DNA of 64,000 bases from Actinomadura sp. 6K520 (GTDB taxonomy: Bacteria > Actinomycetota > Actinomycetes > Streptosporangiales > Streptosporangiaceae), in the NCBI RefSeq assembly GCF_004349245.1, contig NZ_SMLC01000003.1, positions 79,080-143,079 on the forward strand. Reading direction: 5' to 3'. Within the stretch, counting starts at the first letter, position 1, and each line of letters begins with the position of its first letter. Positions 54,884-63,981 of the stretch are shown one piece after another. A program made the translations under genes and the position numbers. Below the pieces are notes generated by a model, which searched no databases, had not been told where the DNA came from, and saw only the letters and a program-made list of their open reading frames with translations.

Positions 54884-57800
54884 CTACTTCTGCTCGCCGA
54901 ACACCCGGGCGATGAGGGCCTCCTGCTCCGCCTGGTGCAGCTTCGCCGAACCCACGGCCGGGGACGACGACGCCGGACGCGACACCCGCGACATCCGCAG
55001 GCCCTCGATGTGGTGCGGCAGCTTCAGCGCCATGAACGGCCAGGCGCCCATGTTCGCCGGCTCGTCCTGCACCCACACGACCTCGACGTCCGGCGGGTAC
55101 TTGGCCAGCTCAGCCTTGATCTCGTCCACGGGCGGCGGGTACAGCCGCTCGACCCGGATCATCGCGGTGTCGGTCGCGCGCGCGCTCTGCCGCGCCTTCA
55201 CCAGGTCGTAGTAGATCTTGCCGGTGCTGAGCAGCACCCGCCGCACGCCCTTCGGGTCGATCGCCGGGTCGCTCTCCGGGATCACCGGCAGGAACGCGCC
55301 GCCGGTGACCTCCGCGACACTGGACGTCGCCGCCTTCAGCCGCAGCAGCGACTTCGGCGTGAACACGACCAGCGGCTTGTGCCGGCCCGACAGCACCTGC
55401 CAGCGCAGCAGGTGGAAGTAGTTCGACGGGGTCGTCGGGTACACCACGGTCATGTTGTCCTGCGCGCACAGCTGCAGGTAGCGCTCGATGCGCGCCGACG
55501 AGTGGTCCGGCCCCTGGCCCTCGTAGCCGTGCGGCAGCAGCAGCACGACGCCGGAGTGCTGGCCCCACTTCTGCTCACCCGACGAGATGTACTCGTCCAC
55601 GATGTTCTGGGCGCCGTTGGCGAAGTCGCCGAACTGGGCCTCCCAGCAGACCAGCGCGTCCGGGCGGGTCATCGAGTAGCCGTACTCGAAGCCCATCGCC
55701 GCGTACTCGCTGAGCAGCGAGTCGTGCACGTAGAACTTCGACACGCCCTGCCCGAACTGCTTGAGCGGGGTGTACTCCTCGCCGGTCCTGCGGTCGACGA
55801 GGACCGCGTGCCGCTGGCCGAACGTCCCGCGCCGGGTGTCCTGGCCGACGAGCCGCACCGGGTGGCCGTCGATCAGCAGCGAGCCCATCGCCAGCAGCTC
55901 GCCGGTCGCCCAGTCGATCGCGTCGTCCTCGATCATCTGCGCGCGGCGCTGCAGGATCGGCTGCAGCCGCGGGTGCGGGGTGAAGCCCTCCGGCAGGCTG
56001 ACCTGCGAATCGATGAGCCGCTTGACGGTCTCCTGCGGGATCGCCGTCCGCGCCTTGCCGTGGTCGATCGGGATGCGCTCCTCGACGTCCGGCTTCACCA
56101 CCGAGCCCGGCTCCTGCGGCTTCTTCACGGCCTCGCGGGTCTCGGTGAAGGCGCGCTCCAGCTGCTCCTGGTAGTCGCGGAGCGCCTGCTCGGCCTCCTC
56201 GACCGTGATGTCGCCGCGGCCGATCAGCGCCTCGGTGTACAGCTTGCGCACCGAGCGCTTCGCGTCGATCAGGTCGTACATCAGCGGCTGGGTGAACGAG
56301 GGGTTCTCGCCCTCGTTGTGGCCCCGGCGCCGGTAGCAGACCATGTCGATGACGACGTCCTTCTTGAACGTCTGCCGGTACTCGAACGCCAGCCGCGCGA
56401 CCCGCGCGCACGCCTCCGGGTCGTCGCCGTTCACGTGGAAGATCGGCGCCTGGATCATCCGGGCCACGTCGGTGGAGTAGACGCTGGACCGCGAGTACTC
56501 GGGCGCGGTGGTGAACCCCACCTGGTTGTTGATCACGACGTGGACGGTGCCGCCGGTGCGGTAGCCGCGCAGCTGCGACAGGTTCAGCGTCTCCGCGACC
56601 ACGCCCTGCCCCGCGAACGCGGCGTCGCCGTGCAGGAGCACGGGCAGCACGCTGAAGCCCGCCTCGCCGACGTCGAGCACGTCCTGCTTGGCGCGGACGA
56701 CGCCCTCCAGGACCGGGTCGACCGTCTCCAGGTGCGAGGGGTTCGCCACCAGCTCACAGTGGATCTTGGAGCCGTCGTCGGCGACGAAGTCCCCGGACGC
56801 GCCGAGGTGGTACTTCACGTCACCGGAGCCCTGCGCGCTGCGCGGGTCGAGGTTGCCCTCGAACTCGCCGAAGATCTGCCCGTAGGACTTGCCGACGATG
56901 TTCGCGAGGACGTTCAGCCGGCCGCGGTGCGCCATGCCGATGACGACCTCGTCCAGGCTGGCCTTCGCCGCCGCCGAGATCACCGAGTCCAGCAGCGGGA
57001 TGACGGACTCGCCGCCCTCCAGCGAGAACCGCTTCTGCCCGACGAACTTCGTCTGCAGGAACGTCTCGAACGCCTCGGCGCTGTTCAGCCGGCGCAGCAC
57101 GTGCAGCTGCTCCTCGCGCGACGGCTTCTCGTGCGGGACCTCCACGCGCTCCTGGATCCAGGCCCGCTCCTCGGGGTCCTGGATGTGCATGTACTCGATG
57201 CCGACGGTGCGGCAGTAGGCCATCCGCAGCACGCCGAGGATCTCGCGGAGCTTCATCGTGGCCCTGCCGCCGAACCCGCCGGTCGCGAACTCGCGCTCCA
57301 GGTCCCACAGCGTCAGGCCGTGCTGGAGGATGTCCAGGTCGGGGTGCCGCCGCTGCTTGTACTCCAGCGGGTCGGTGTCGGCCATCAGGTGGCCGCGCAC
57401 CCGGTAGGCGTGGATCAGCTCGTGGACGCGGGCGACCTTGGCGACGTCGTCCTCGTGCGAGGCGGAGATGTCCTTGACCCACCGCACCGGCTCGTACGGG
57501 ATGCGCAGCGCCTCGAAGATCTCGTCGTAGAAGCCGTCCGCGCCGAGCAGCAGTTCGTGGATGCGGCGCAGGAAGTCGCCGGACTGCGCGCCCTGGATGA
57601 TCCGGTGGTCGTAGGTGGAGGTCAGCGTCATCACCTTGCTGATCCCCATGCGCGACAGCGTGTCGCTGGACGCGCCCGCGAACTCCGCCGGGTACTCCAT
57701 CGAGCCCACGCCGATGATCGCCCCCTGGCCGGCCATCAGCCGCGGCACCGAGTGCACCGTCCCGATCGTGCCCGGGTTCGTCAGGCTGATCGTGGTGCCC

Positions 57801-58624
57801 TGGTAGTCCTCGATGGTGAGCTTGTTGTTGCGCGCCTTGCGGACGACCTCCTCGTAGGCGGCCCAGAACTGGCGGAAGTCCAGCGTCTCGGCGGCCTTGA
57901 TGCTCGGCACCACCAGCTGCCGCGACCCGTCGCCGCGCTGCAGGTCGATCGCCAGCCCGAAGTTCACGTGCTCCGGCCGGATCATCACCGGCTTGCCGTC
58001 GACCTCGGTGTACGCGGCGTTCATCTCCGGCATCGCGGAGAGCGCCCTGACCGTCGCGTACCCGATCAGGTGGGTGAACGACACCTTGCCGCCGCGGCCC
58101 CGCTTCAGGTGGTTGTTGATGACGATCCGGTTGTCGATCAGCAACTTGGCCGGGATGGTGCGCACGCTCGTCGCGGTCGGCACCCCGAGGCTCGTCTCCA
58201 TGTTGCTGGCCGTCCGGGCGGCGACACCGCGCAGCCGCACCTCTTCGGCGCCCTCCGGCACCGGCGGGGGCGCGGGCTTCCTGTCGGCCTTGGGGGCGGC
58301 CTTGGGCTCGGCCTTCCCCTTGCCCTTCGGCGGAGCCTTGGGGGGCTCGACCGGCCGTACCGGTGTCGGCGGGGCGGCCGCAGTACCGTTCGGGGACTTC
58401 GGGGCCGCACTCTCGGCGGGGGCCTGGGGCGCCCCGGGGGACGCGGACTTCACGGAACCCGGCCGGCTGTCCGGCTGGTAGTCCGAGAAGAAGCTCCACC
58501 AAGCCTCATCAACCGAGGTCGGGTCCTCGAGGTACTTCTGGTACAGCTCGTCGACCAGCCACTCGTTGGCACCGAAGTCAGTCATCGTTGGGTCGGCACT
58601 AGATTGCGACGACTCTGTCGACAC
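54884..58624 (-). CDS. kgd: Multifunctional 2-oxoglutarate decarboxylase/dehydrogenase E1-succinyltransferase
   Basis: A 1246-residue protein (also called SucA in this group). An E1-like start ([32 protein letters not shown]) is followed by a Pro/Ala/Lys-rich linker, then a succinyltransferase (E2) core (about 120-360, with [14 protein letters not shown]), then the ThDP-dependent E1 part (about 380-1240) with [28 protein letters not shown] and [22 protein letters not shown]. This fused enzyme is typical of actinobacteria and links 2-oxoglutarate to succinyl-CoA; it has no lipoyl domain and relies on the pyruvate dehydrogenase E2/E3. GarA-type regulation is likely but not visible here. Confidence 0.95.
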   Translation of the reverse strand: MSTESSQSSADPTMTDFGANEWLVDELYQKYLEDPTSVDEAWWSFFSDYQPDSRPGSVKSASPGAPQAPAESAAPKSPNGTAAAPPTPVRPVEPPKAPPKGKGKAEPKAAPKADRKPAPPPVPEGAEEVRLRGVAARTASNMETSLGVPTATSVRTIPAKLLIDNRIVINNHLKRGRGGKVSFTHLIGYATVRALSAMPEMNAAYTEVDGKPVMIRPEHVNFGLAIDLQRGDGSRQLVVPSIKAAETLDFRQFWAAYEEVVRKARNNKLTIEDYQGTTISLTNPGTIGTVHSVPRLMAGQGAIIGVGSMEYPAEFAGASSDTLSRMGISKVMTLTSTYDHRIIQGAQSGDFLRRIHELLLGADGFYDEIFEALRIPYEPVRWVKDISASHEDDVAKVARVHELIHAYRVRGHLMADTDPLEYKQRRHPDLDILQHGLTLWDLEREFATGGFGGRATMKLREILGVLRMAYCRTVGIEYMHIQDPEERAWIQERVEVPHEKPSREEQLHVLRRLNSAEAFETFLQTKFVGQKRFSLEGGESVIPLLDSVISAAAKASLDEVVIGMAHRGRLNVLANIVGKSYGQIFGEFEGNLDPRSAQGSGDVKYHLGASGDFVADDGSKIHCELVANPSHLETVDPVLEGVVRAKQDVLDVGEAGFSVLPVLLHGDAAFAGQGVVAETLNLSQLRGYRTGGTVHVVINNQVGFTTAPEYSRSSVYSTDVARMIQAPIFHVNGDDPEACARVARLAFEYRQTFKKDVVIDMVCYRRRGHNEGENPSFTQPLMYDLIDAKRSVRKLYTEALIGRGDITVEEAEQALRDYQEQLERAFTETREAVKKPQEPGSVVKPDVEERIPIDHGKARTAIPQETVKRLIDSQVSLPEGFTPHPRLQPILQRRAQMIEDDAIDWATGELLAMGSLLIDGHPVRLVGQDTRRGTFGQRHAVLVDRRTGEEYTPLKQFGQGVSKFYVHDSLLSEYAAMGFEYGYSMTRPDALVCWEAQFGDFANGAQNIVDEYISSGEQKWGQHSGVVLLLPHGYEGQGPDHSSARIERYLQLCAQDNMTVVYPTTPSNYFHLLRWQVLSGRHKPLVVFTPKSLLRLKAATSSVAEVTGGAFLPVIPESDPAIDPKGVRRVLLSTGKIYYDLVKARQSARATDTAMIRVERLYPPPVDEIKAELAKYPPDVEVVWVQDEPANMGAWPFMALKLPHHIEGLRMSRVSRPASSSPAVGSAKLHQAEQEALIARVFGEQK

Positions 58625-58752
58625 GGCGGAGATCGCCCTCTTCCGCAGCTCGCAGGTAATTTCTTAGACCCGTCAAGGCTACTCGTTCCCAGCAGGGTGT
58701 GCTTATTCGCGGCGCACTTGGCGCCCGGCCCTGGGGGGCCTTTCCTGCGGCG

Positions 58753-58806
58753 CGCACCGCGTGTGATCGCCGCATCACTCCGGCTCGCCGCGCGATCAGG
58801 TTTCCT
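58753..58806. repeat. Dispersed intergenic repeat, copy 2
   Basis: GTGATCGCCGCATCACTCCG, GCTCGCC and GCGCGATCAGGTTTCCT, the same words in the same order as at 37625-37684. It lies between kgd and the AIM24 gene; the 58625-58866 gap holds no gene. Confidence 0.7.
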
Positions 58807-58866
58807 GGCTCTGCCTGCCGAAGTTAGGACCGTAACTTCGGCCGGAGGTGCCCGTCCCGTTCCGGG

Positions 58867-59538
58867 TCAGTGGGTGTGCGGGGCCACGGTGGGGCCTTCG
58901 CTGGCCTGGACCAGGACGAAGCCCTGGCCCTGGTAGGCGAGCTGCATCGCCTCGCCGCTGCCGCGGCCGATCAGGGCGCTGGCCTTGAAGGTGCGGTTGA
59001 CGCCCACCTGGAGGCCGGTGCTCCACGCGACGGCGGACTGGCCGTCCACGAAGGTGGGGGCGCGGCCGCAGTCGAGCATGACGGGGGTGCCGTGGGTGGT
59101 CAGGGCGACCCAGCCGGTGCCGGTGAGCGTGGTGTTGAACAGGCCGCCCGCGGCGATGCCCGCGCCCTGGACCCGCTGGATGTCGGACTGCAGGTGGGCG
59201 TCGTAGGCGAGGATGTTGGCGCCGTTGACGGTCAGGCCCTCGTTCTCCAGGTAGAACAGGTGGATGTCGTCGGCGTCGTTGGCGACGAACAGCAGGCCCT
59301 GGCCCTTGACGCGCATCGTCGGAACGCCCTCGCCGGTGAGGGCCTTCTTCATGAACTTGCCGATGCCGCCGGAGCCCTCGTAGTCGAACTCCATCTGGCC
59401 CTGGAAGGCCACCATGGAGCCCTGGCGCGCCAGGACGTCGCCGTTGAGGTGGATCCGGAGCATCTTGGAGTTCTGTAGGGCGAAGTGGCCGGGGAGCTGC
59501 TGCCCCTGGTCCATGTTTCCGAAGAACTGGCTACGCAT
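58867..59538 (-). CDS. AIM24 family protein
   Basis: A 223-residue AIM24/TerD-like-fold protein of two beta-sandwich repeats. NSKMLRIHLNGDVLARQGSMVAFQG and LFYLENEGLTVNGANILAYDAHL are characteristic. The bacterial family is of unknown function, often near membrane or stress genes. It is cytoplasmic (no signal peptide). Stands alone; its start lies 61 bp from the stop of the next reverse-strand gene. Confidence 0.88.
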   Translation of the reverse strand: MRSQFFGNMDQGQQLPGHFALQNSKMLRIHLNGDVLARQGSMVAFQGQMEFDYEGSGGIGKFMKKALTGEGVPTMRVKGQGLLFVANDADDIHLFYLENEGLTVNGANILAYDAHLQSDIQRVQGAGIAAGGLFNTTLTGTGWVALTTHGTPVMLDCGRAPTFVDGQSAVAWSTGLQVGVNRTFKASALIGRGSGEAMQLAYQGQGFVLVQASEGPTVAPHTH

Positions 59539-59599
59539 GGTCGGGTTCGTGCCTCTCGTATGGACTGTTGCGGTTCGTCAGCATAACGACGTGCCGAGG

Positions 59600-60562
59600 T
59601 CAGCGATCCCGGTTGTGCGGGGCGGTCCAGTCGATGACGGGTCCCTTGGGGACGACTCCGGACGGGTTGATGTTCCGCTGCGTCACGTAGTAGTGGCGCT
59701 TGATGTGGTCGAAGTTCGTGGTCTCGCCGAACGCCGGGACCGAGTACAGGTCACGGGCGTAGCCCCACAGGTTCGGGTAGTCCGTCAGGTGGCGCAGGTT
59801 GCACTTGAAGTGCGAGTAGTAGACGGCGTCGAAGCGCGCGAGCGTCGGGTACAGGCGGACGTCGGCCTCGGTGATCTCGTCGCCGAACAGGTAGCGCCGG
59901 CCGGAGAGGCGCTCTTCCAGCTGGTCGAGGGTGGCGAAGAGGGCGTCCACCGCGTCCTCGTAGGCGTCCTGCGCGGTGGCGAACCCGGCCTTGTAGACGC
60001 CGTTGTTCACGGTCCGGTAGACGAGGTCGTTCAGCTCGTCGATCTCGGGGCGGAGCGCCTCCGGATACAGGTCGGGCGCGTCCGAACGGTCGGCCGAGCG
60101 AAGCTCGTCGGTTGATTGGTGGTGGGCGGGGGCTGGAGGACGGTGTAGAGCGGTGAACTCCGTCTCCAGCATCGTGGTGATGTTCGGGAAGTCGTTGGTG
60201 ACCAGGCGCCCGGTCTCGGTGTCCCAGATGCACGGGACGGTGTAGCGGCCCTCGAAGGACGGGTCGGTGCCGAGGTACAGCTCCGAGAGGAACACCGCGC
60301 CGGTGACCGGGTCGCGCTCCGGGAGGCGCCAGCCGCGCTCGTCGCGGATCGGGTCGACGACGGCGACGCTGATCGCGTCCTCCAGGCCCAGCAGGCGCCG
60401 GACGATCAGGCTGCGCTGCGCCCACGGGCACGCGTAGGAGACGAAGAGCCGGTAGCGGCCGGGCTCGGCGGGCAGGCCGCTCGACCCGTCGGCGGTGATC
60501 CGCTCGGTGAAGCGGTTCGCCTGCCGGACGAACCGGCCCCCCTCGACCTCCTGGACGCTCAT
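59600..60562 (-). CDS. Glutathionyl-hydroquinone reductase-like protein (Xi-class GST fold)
   Basis: A 320-residue protein. The catalytic CPWA motif is at C45 (FVSYACPWAQRSLIVRRLLG). The C-terminal helical domain carries FGDEITEADVRLYPTLARFDAVYYSHFKCNLRHL, typical of the ECM4/YqjG class. In actinobacteria lacking glutathione, the thiol partner may be mycothiol; this is inference. Around residues 138-163 (about 60072-60150) there is an insertion rich in Pro, His and Ser that I do not expect in the family. Confidence 0.85.
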   Translation of the reverse strand: MSVQEVEGGRFVRQANRFTERITADGSSGLPAEPGRYRLFVSYACPWAQRSLIVRRLLGLEDAISVAVVDPIRDERGWRLPERDPVTGAVFLSELYLGTDPSFEGRYTVPCIWDTETGRLVTNDFPNITTMLETEFTALHRPPAPAHHQSTDELRSADRSDAPDLYPEALRPEIDELNDLVYRTVNNGVYKAGFATAQDAYEDAVDALFATLDQLEERLSGRRYLFGDEITEADVRLYPTLARFDAVYYSHFKCNLRHLTDYPNLWGYARDLYSVPAFGETTNFDHIKRHYYVTQRNINPSGVVPKGPVIDWTAPHNRDR

Positions 60563-60611
60563 GTCGTGCTCCTCCCGTTGGCAGGCCCGCCGCCCACGAT
60601 AGCCGCCGCGC

Positions 60612-61679
60612 TCAGACCCGCATCCGGCCGCCGATCATGGGCAGATCGAGCAGGGTGCGGATGCCCGGCTCGGCCGCGCAGACGGCGGGGACGGCGTTCA
60701 GCGCGTGGGAGGCGGCGGCGGAGATCGGGTCGGACACCCACCCCGTGTCGGCCGCCAGCGTGAGGGCGGGCTCGCCGTCCACGCGGAGCGAGTATCCGGG
60801 ACGGCCCCACTCCTCGCACATCTGCCCGGCGCAGGCCATGTGCACGACCTCGATGGTGATCACCGGGCGGCCGCCGGCCAGGCCGCTGAACGTCCAGCGG
60901 GCGGCGGCGACCGTCCCGCGCGGGATCGGCCCGGCGGCGGTGGTGAGGTCGGTGCGGGCGAGCCGGTGGTCGACGTCGAGGTCGATCTCGTCCAGGTCGA
61001 TCCCGAGCCCGGCCGCGACCAGGTGCAGGCTCTCGGAGAACAGCGCCCTCATCGCGGTGCGGGCGGGCCGCAGCGCCCGCCGGTAGGCGTCCTCGTCCTT
61101 GCCGAACCCGAGCATGTGGTGGACCATCCGCCAGGACGGGTGCAGGGCGAAGTCGGAGACCTCCCGGGCGTAGACGTGGGTGATTCGACGGGACAGCCGC
61201 GTCAGCATCAGCGGCATGGCGTCGGCCATGAACCCGCTGCTGATCCCGCTGCCGTGCAACGAGGCGCGGCCCCGCTTGCACGCCTGCTCCAGTTCGTTCG
61301 CGTAGTGCGGGCCGTGCGCGCGGGGGTAGAGGAAGCCGTTCAGGGAGACGACGTTCTTGCCCGACGACAGCAACGCGCAGACGAGGTCGAGTTCGGCGGC
61401 CCTGTCGGGCGTCGGGCTCGGCGCGTAGACGACGCAGTCGGCGTCGAGATCGAGGATGTCGGCGAGGTCGCCGGTCGCGGTGACCCCGACGGGGCCGCGG
61501 CCGGCGAGGACACCGGCGTCGCTTCCGGCCTTGCCGGGTGCGTGCACCCAGGCGCCGGCCAGCTCCATGTCGTCCCGGGCGAGGACCCCTCTGATCACGC
61601 TGCGGCCGACCGCGCCCGTCGCCCACTGCACGACTCGGTACGGGCGCGGGCTCGGCGGGGACGCGTCGGCTGTGCTCAT
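60612..61679 (-). CDS. NAD(P)H-dependent dehydrogenase, dihydrodipicolinate reductase/diaminopentanoate dehydrogenase-like
   Basis: A 355-residue protein. YRVVQWATGAVGRSVIRGVLAR is the Rossmann loop, CVVYAPSPTPDRAAELDLVCALLSSGKNVVSL continues the DapB-like fold, and SLHGSGISSGFMADAMPLMLTRL is the family-typical middle. Such actinobacterial proteins are often annotated as dihydrodipicolinate reductase, but the C-terminal part differs from true DapB, so the reaction is unknown. It diverges from an SDR gene and shares a regulatory region with a 12-bp palindrome. Confidence 0.75.
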   Translation of the reverse strand: MSTADASPPSPRPYRVVQWATGAVGRSVIRGVLARDDMELAGAWVHAPGKAGSDAGVLAGRGPVGVTATGDLADILDLDADCVVYAPSPTPDRAAELDLVCALLSSGKNVVSLNGFLYPRAHGPHYANELEQACKRGRASLHGSGISSGFMADAMPLMLTRLSRRITHVYAREVSDFALHPSWRMVHHMLGFGKDEDAYRRALRPARTAMRALFSESLHLVAAGLGIDLDEIDLDVDHRLARTDLTTAAGPIPRGTVAAARWTFSGLAGGRPVITIEVVHMACAGQMCEEWGRPGYSLRVDGEPALTLAADTGWVSDPISAAASHALNAVPAVCAAEPGIRTLLDLPMIGGRMRV

Positions 61680-61867
61680 CGAGACGGAACCTCCGTTGTT
61701 CCTCGCGGCGCCGATGAGTGGACCCGCACGGGAGGAGACTACGCCGAACGTCTCAGCGAAAGCGGCATTTACCGCATCTTCCTCCGGGGTCCGCCGACGC
61801 GCAGGACTGGGCGGCCGCCCGGATGGGAAAGAAAGACCGGGGGCCGCGGCCGAGTGGGATTCGGTTT

Positions 61868-61879
61868 AGTGGTACCACT
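61868..61879. promoter_or_regulatory. 12-bp perfect palindrome in a divergent promoter region
   Basis: AGTGGTACCACT lies between the divergent dehydrogenase (start 61679) and SDR (start 61938) genes. No regulator gene is adjacent in the window. Confidence 0.45.
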
Positions 61880-61937
61880 GGGTAACCCCCGGATGATTAC
61901 CTTGGGGGCGTAGTCGGTGCGATGTGAGGAGACAGGG

Positions 61938-62840
61938 ATGTCGGAACTGCGCTACGACGGCCGCGTGGCGGTCGTGACCGGGGCCGGGCACGGCCTCGGC
62001 CGCCAGCACGCGCTGGAGCTCGCCGCGCGCGGCGCCAAGGTCGTCGTGAACGACCTCGGCGGCGACCGGTCCGGTGTCGGCGCCTCCGCCGGCCCCGCCC
62101 AGGAGGTCGTGGACGAGATCAAGAAGAACGGCGGCGAGGCCGTCGCCAACCCCGACAACGTGGCGACCCCCGAGGGCGCGCAGGCGATCATCAAGACGGC
62201 GCTGGACGAGTTCGGCAAGGTCGACATCGTCATCAACAACGCGGGAATCCTGCGCGACAAGTCGTTCAAGAACATGTCGCCGGAGGAGTTCGACTCGGTC
62301 ATCGCCGTCCACCTGCGGGGCTCGTTCCTCGTCTCCAGCGCCGCCTGGGCGCACCTGCGCGAGCAGGGCTACGGCCGGATCGTCAACACGTCCTCGCCCG
62401 CGGGCCTCTTCGGCAACTTCGGGCAGGCGAACTACTCCACGGCCAAGATGGGCCTCGTCGGCTTCACCAAGACCCTCGCGCAGGAGGGCGCTAAGTACAA
62501 CATCAAGGCCAACGCGATCGCGCCGGTCGCCTGGACCCGGATGACCGAGGACCTGCTGCCCGCCGACTTCGCCGACAAGCTCGGCGTCGAGCAGGTCACC
62601 CCCCTGGTCGCCTACCTCGTCCACGAGAGCAACGAGGACTCCGGCGAGGTCTACACCGTCGGCGGCGGCCGCATCGCGAAGATCTTCGTGGCGGAGGGCC
62701 CCGGCTACGGCCAGAAGGCGACGCTGACCGTGGAGGACGTCCGCGACAACTGGGCGGCCGTCAACGCGGCGGACCCGCTGACCGTGTTCAAGAACGTGGG
62801 CGAGCAGATGGGCCCCCTGATCCAGCAGCTCACCTCCTGA
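61938..62840 (+). CDS. Short-chain dehydrogenase/reductase
   Basis: A 300-residue SDR. The cofactor site is VVTGAGHGLGRQHALELAARGAKVVVNDLGG, NNAG is in IVINNAGILRD, the catalytic Tyr-x3-Lys is in ANYSTAKMG, and the catalytic Ser is in IVNTSSPAG. The N-terminal DLGGDRSG and the length resemble the dehydrogenase half of multifunctional (3R)-hydroxyacyl-CoA enzymes and the HSD17B4-type SDRs common in actinobacterial lipid or steroid degradation. AGGAG lies before the ATG. Followed after 4 bp by an enoyl-CoA hydratase gene, so a beta-oxidation role is likely. Confidence 0.9.
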   Translation: MSELRYDGRVAVVTGAGHGLGRQHALELAARGAKVVVNDLGGDRSGVGASAGPAQEVVDEIKKNGGEAVANPDNVATPEGAQAIIKTALDEFGKVDIVINNAGILRDKSFKNMSPEEFDSVIAVHLRGSFLVSSAAWAHLREQGYGRIVNTSSPAGLFGNFGQANYSTAKMGLVGFTKTLAQEGAKYNIKANAIAPVAWTRMTEDLLPADFADKLGVEQVTPLVAYLVHESNEDSGEVYTVGGGRIAKIFVAEGPGYGQKATLTVEDVRDNWAAVNAADPLTVFKNVGEQMGPLIQQLTS

Positions 62841-62844
62841 GCCG

Positions 62845-63642
62845 TTGGGCGGCATCAAGCTCGACCGGCGGGACGGGGTCCTCACCATCACCCTGTCCCG
62901 CCCGGAGCGTCTGAACGCCGTGGACGGCGCGCTGACCGAGGAGATGCTCGACGTCCTCAACGAGCTGGCGCGCGACCCCGACACCCAGGTGGTCGTGCTC
63001 ACCGGCGAGGGCCGCGGCTTCTGCTCGGGCATGGACATCCAGGGCGGCGACCCGGGGCAGGAGAGCTCGGAGGGACGCGTCCAGCGCCTCTACCGGGGCA
63101 TCGCCCGGGGCGGCGAGGTCACCGCGCGGCTGCGGGAGATCCCGCAGCCGGTGATCGCGGCCCTGCACGGCCCCGTCGCGGGCATGGGCGTGTCCTGGGC
63201 GCTGGCCTGCGACATGCGGGTCGCCGACCCGACGACGCGCTTCGTCGTGCCGTTCGTGAACCTCGGCCTGTCGGCCGGCGACTGCGGCCTGTCCTGGCTG
63301 CTGCCCCGGCTGGTCGGCCCGGCCAGGGCCGCGGAGATCTTCTACCGCGCCCAGCGGCTGGACGTGTCCCGCGCCGAGGCCCTCGGCCTCATCACCGAGG
63401 TCAGCGCCGAGGGCGCGGACCTGGAGGCCGCGCACGCCCTGGCCGGCGAGCTGCTCGCGAAGTCCCCGTACGGCCTCCGCCGGACGAAGGAACTGCTCAA
63501 CCTGTCCCTGGACGCCCCGGGCCTCCGCGCCCAGCTCCAGGCCGAGACCGCGGTGCAGACCCTGGCCTTCTTCACCGAAGACCTCCCCGAGGGCATGACC
63601 GCGACCATGGAGAAACGCCCCCCGAAGTTCAAGAACCGCTGA
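62845..63642 (+). CDS. Enoyl-CoA hydratase/isomerase family protein
   Basis: A 265-residue crotonase-fold protein. The CoA-binding and oxyanion loops are RGFCSGMDIQGG and LHGPVAGMGVSWALACDMRVA; FVVPFVNLGLSAGDCGLSWLLPRLVG continues the pattern. The two catalytic Glu of true hydratases are not evident (a Gly/Asp pair occupies GLSAGDC), so isomerase or hydrolase activity is possible. TTG start at 62845, 4 bp after the SDR stop. Confidence 0.88.
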   Translation: MGGIKLDRRDGVLTITLSRPERLNAVDGALTEEMLDVLNELARDPDTQVVVLTGEGRGFCSGMDIQGGDPGQESSEGRVQRLYRGIARGGEVTARLREIPQPVIAALHGPVAGMGVSWALACDMRVADPTTRFVVPFVNLGLSAGDCGLSWLLPRLVGPARAAEIFYRAQRLDVSRAEALGLITEVSAEGADLEAAHALAGELLAKSPYGLRRTKELLNLSLDAPGLRAQLQAETAVQTLAFFTEDLPEGMTATMEKRPPKFKNR

Positions 63643-63650
63643 CGAGGGCT

Positions 63651-63675
63651 CGTGCGGCCGCCCCCAGGCCGCACG
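63651..63675 (+). terminator. Hairpin terminator
   Basis: 9-bp stem CGTGCGGCC / GGCCGCACG with a 7-nt loop, 8 bp after the enoyl-CoA hydratase stop. Confidence 0.65.
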
Positions 63676-63761
63676 GCCCCCACTTCCCCGTACGGTGCAC
63701 CACGCACCCAGACGGCTTTGGAGCGATCCGCACCCGAACGCCACCCCCCATGATCACCCCA

Positions 63762-63919
63762 CGGGTCGTGCGGCCGGAGCGAGCGCAGCGAGCGGAGGTC
63801 GCACGACCCGCCGCGGGGCGGGCCGTTTCACGAGACGCGGAGCGGATCGGGAAACGGTCCGCCCCGCGCAACGGGGGTTCCAGGGGGTCGCCCCCCTGGG
63901 CGAACACGCCCCCCTGGGC
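63762..63919. repeat. Hairpin-dense intergenic stretch
   Basis: Three stems follow each other: CGGGTCGTGCG (63762-63772) with 63800-63810; a 16-bp stem with one mismatch, 63814-63829 with 63851-63866; and CCAGGGGG (63880-63887) with 63892-63899. The word GCCCCCCTGGGC is also directly repeated at 63890 and 63908. Confidence 0.55.
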
Positions 63920-63981
63920 TATTCAGACAGAGCCATCGACAGCGCCTCCACGTAGCGGAGGGCGGCCAGGCGTGCCAGGGC
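63919..63981 (-). CDS. C-terminal fragment of an unidentified protein, cut by window end
   Basis: On the reverse strand the last 20 codons before a TAG at 63919-63921 read ALARLAALRYVEALSMALSE. The helical, leucine-rich composition and codon use look like real coding sequence. The rest lies beyond the window, where the sequence is replaced by an adapter-like tail. I cannot assign a family. Confidence 0.4.
   Translation of the reverse strand, partial: ALARLAALRYVEALSMALSE

Noticed and set aside
54821..58936. A 1371-codon open frame on the plus strand opposite kgd
   Set aside because: It is rich in Arg, Val, His and Asp with no recognisable domain, and lies entirely antisense to a well-defined enzyme. 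Such frames arise from high third-position GC.
63762..63919. Possible CRISPR-like or phage attachment repeats near the right end
   Set aside because: The repeats are inverted hairpins and one direct repeat of 12 bp, without regular spacers or a tRNA gene.
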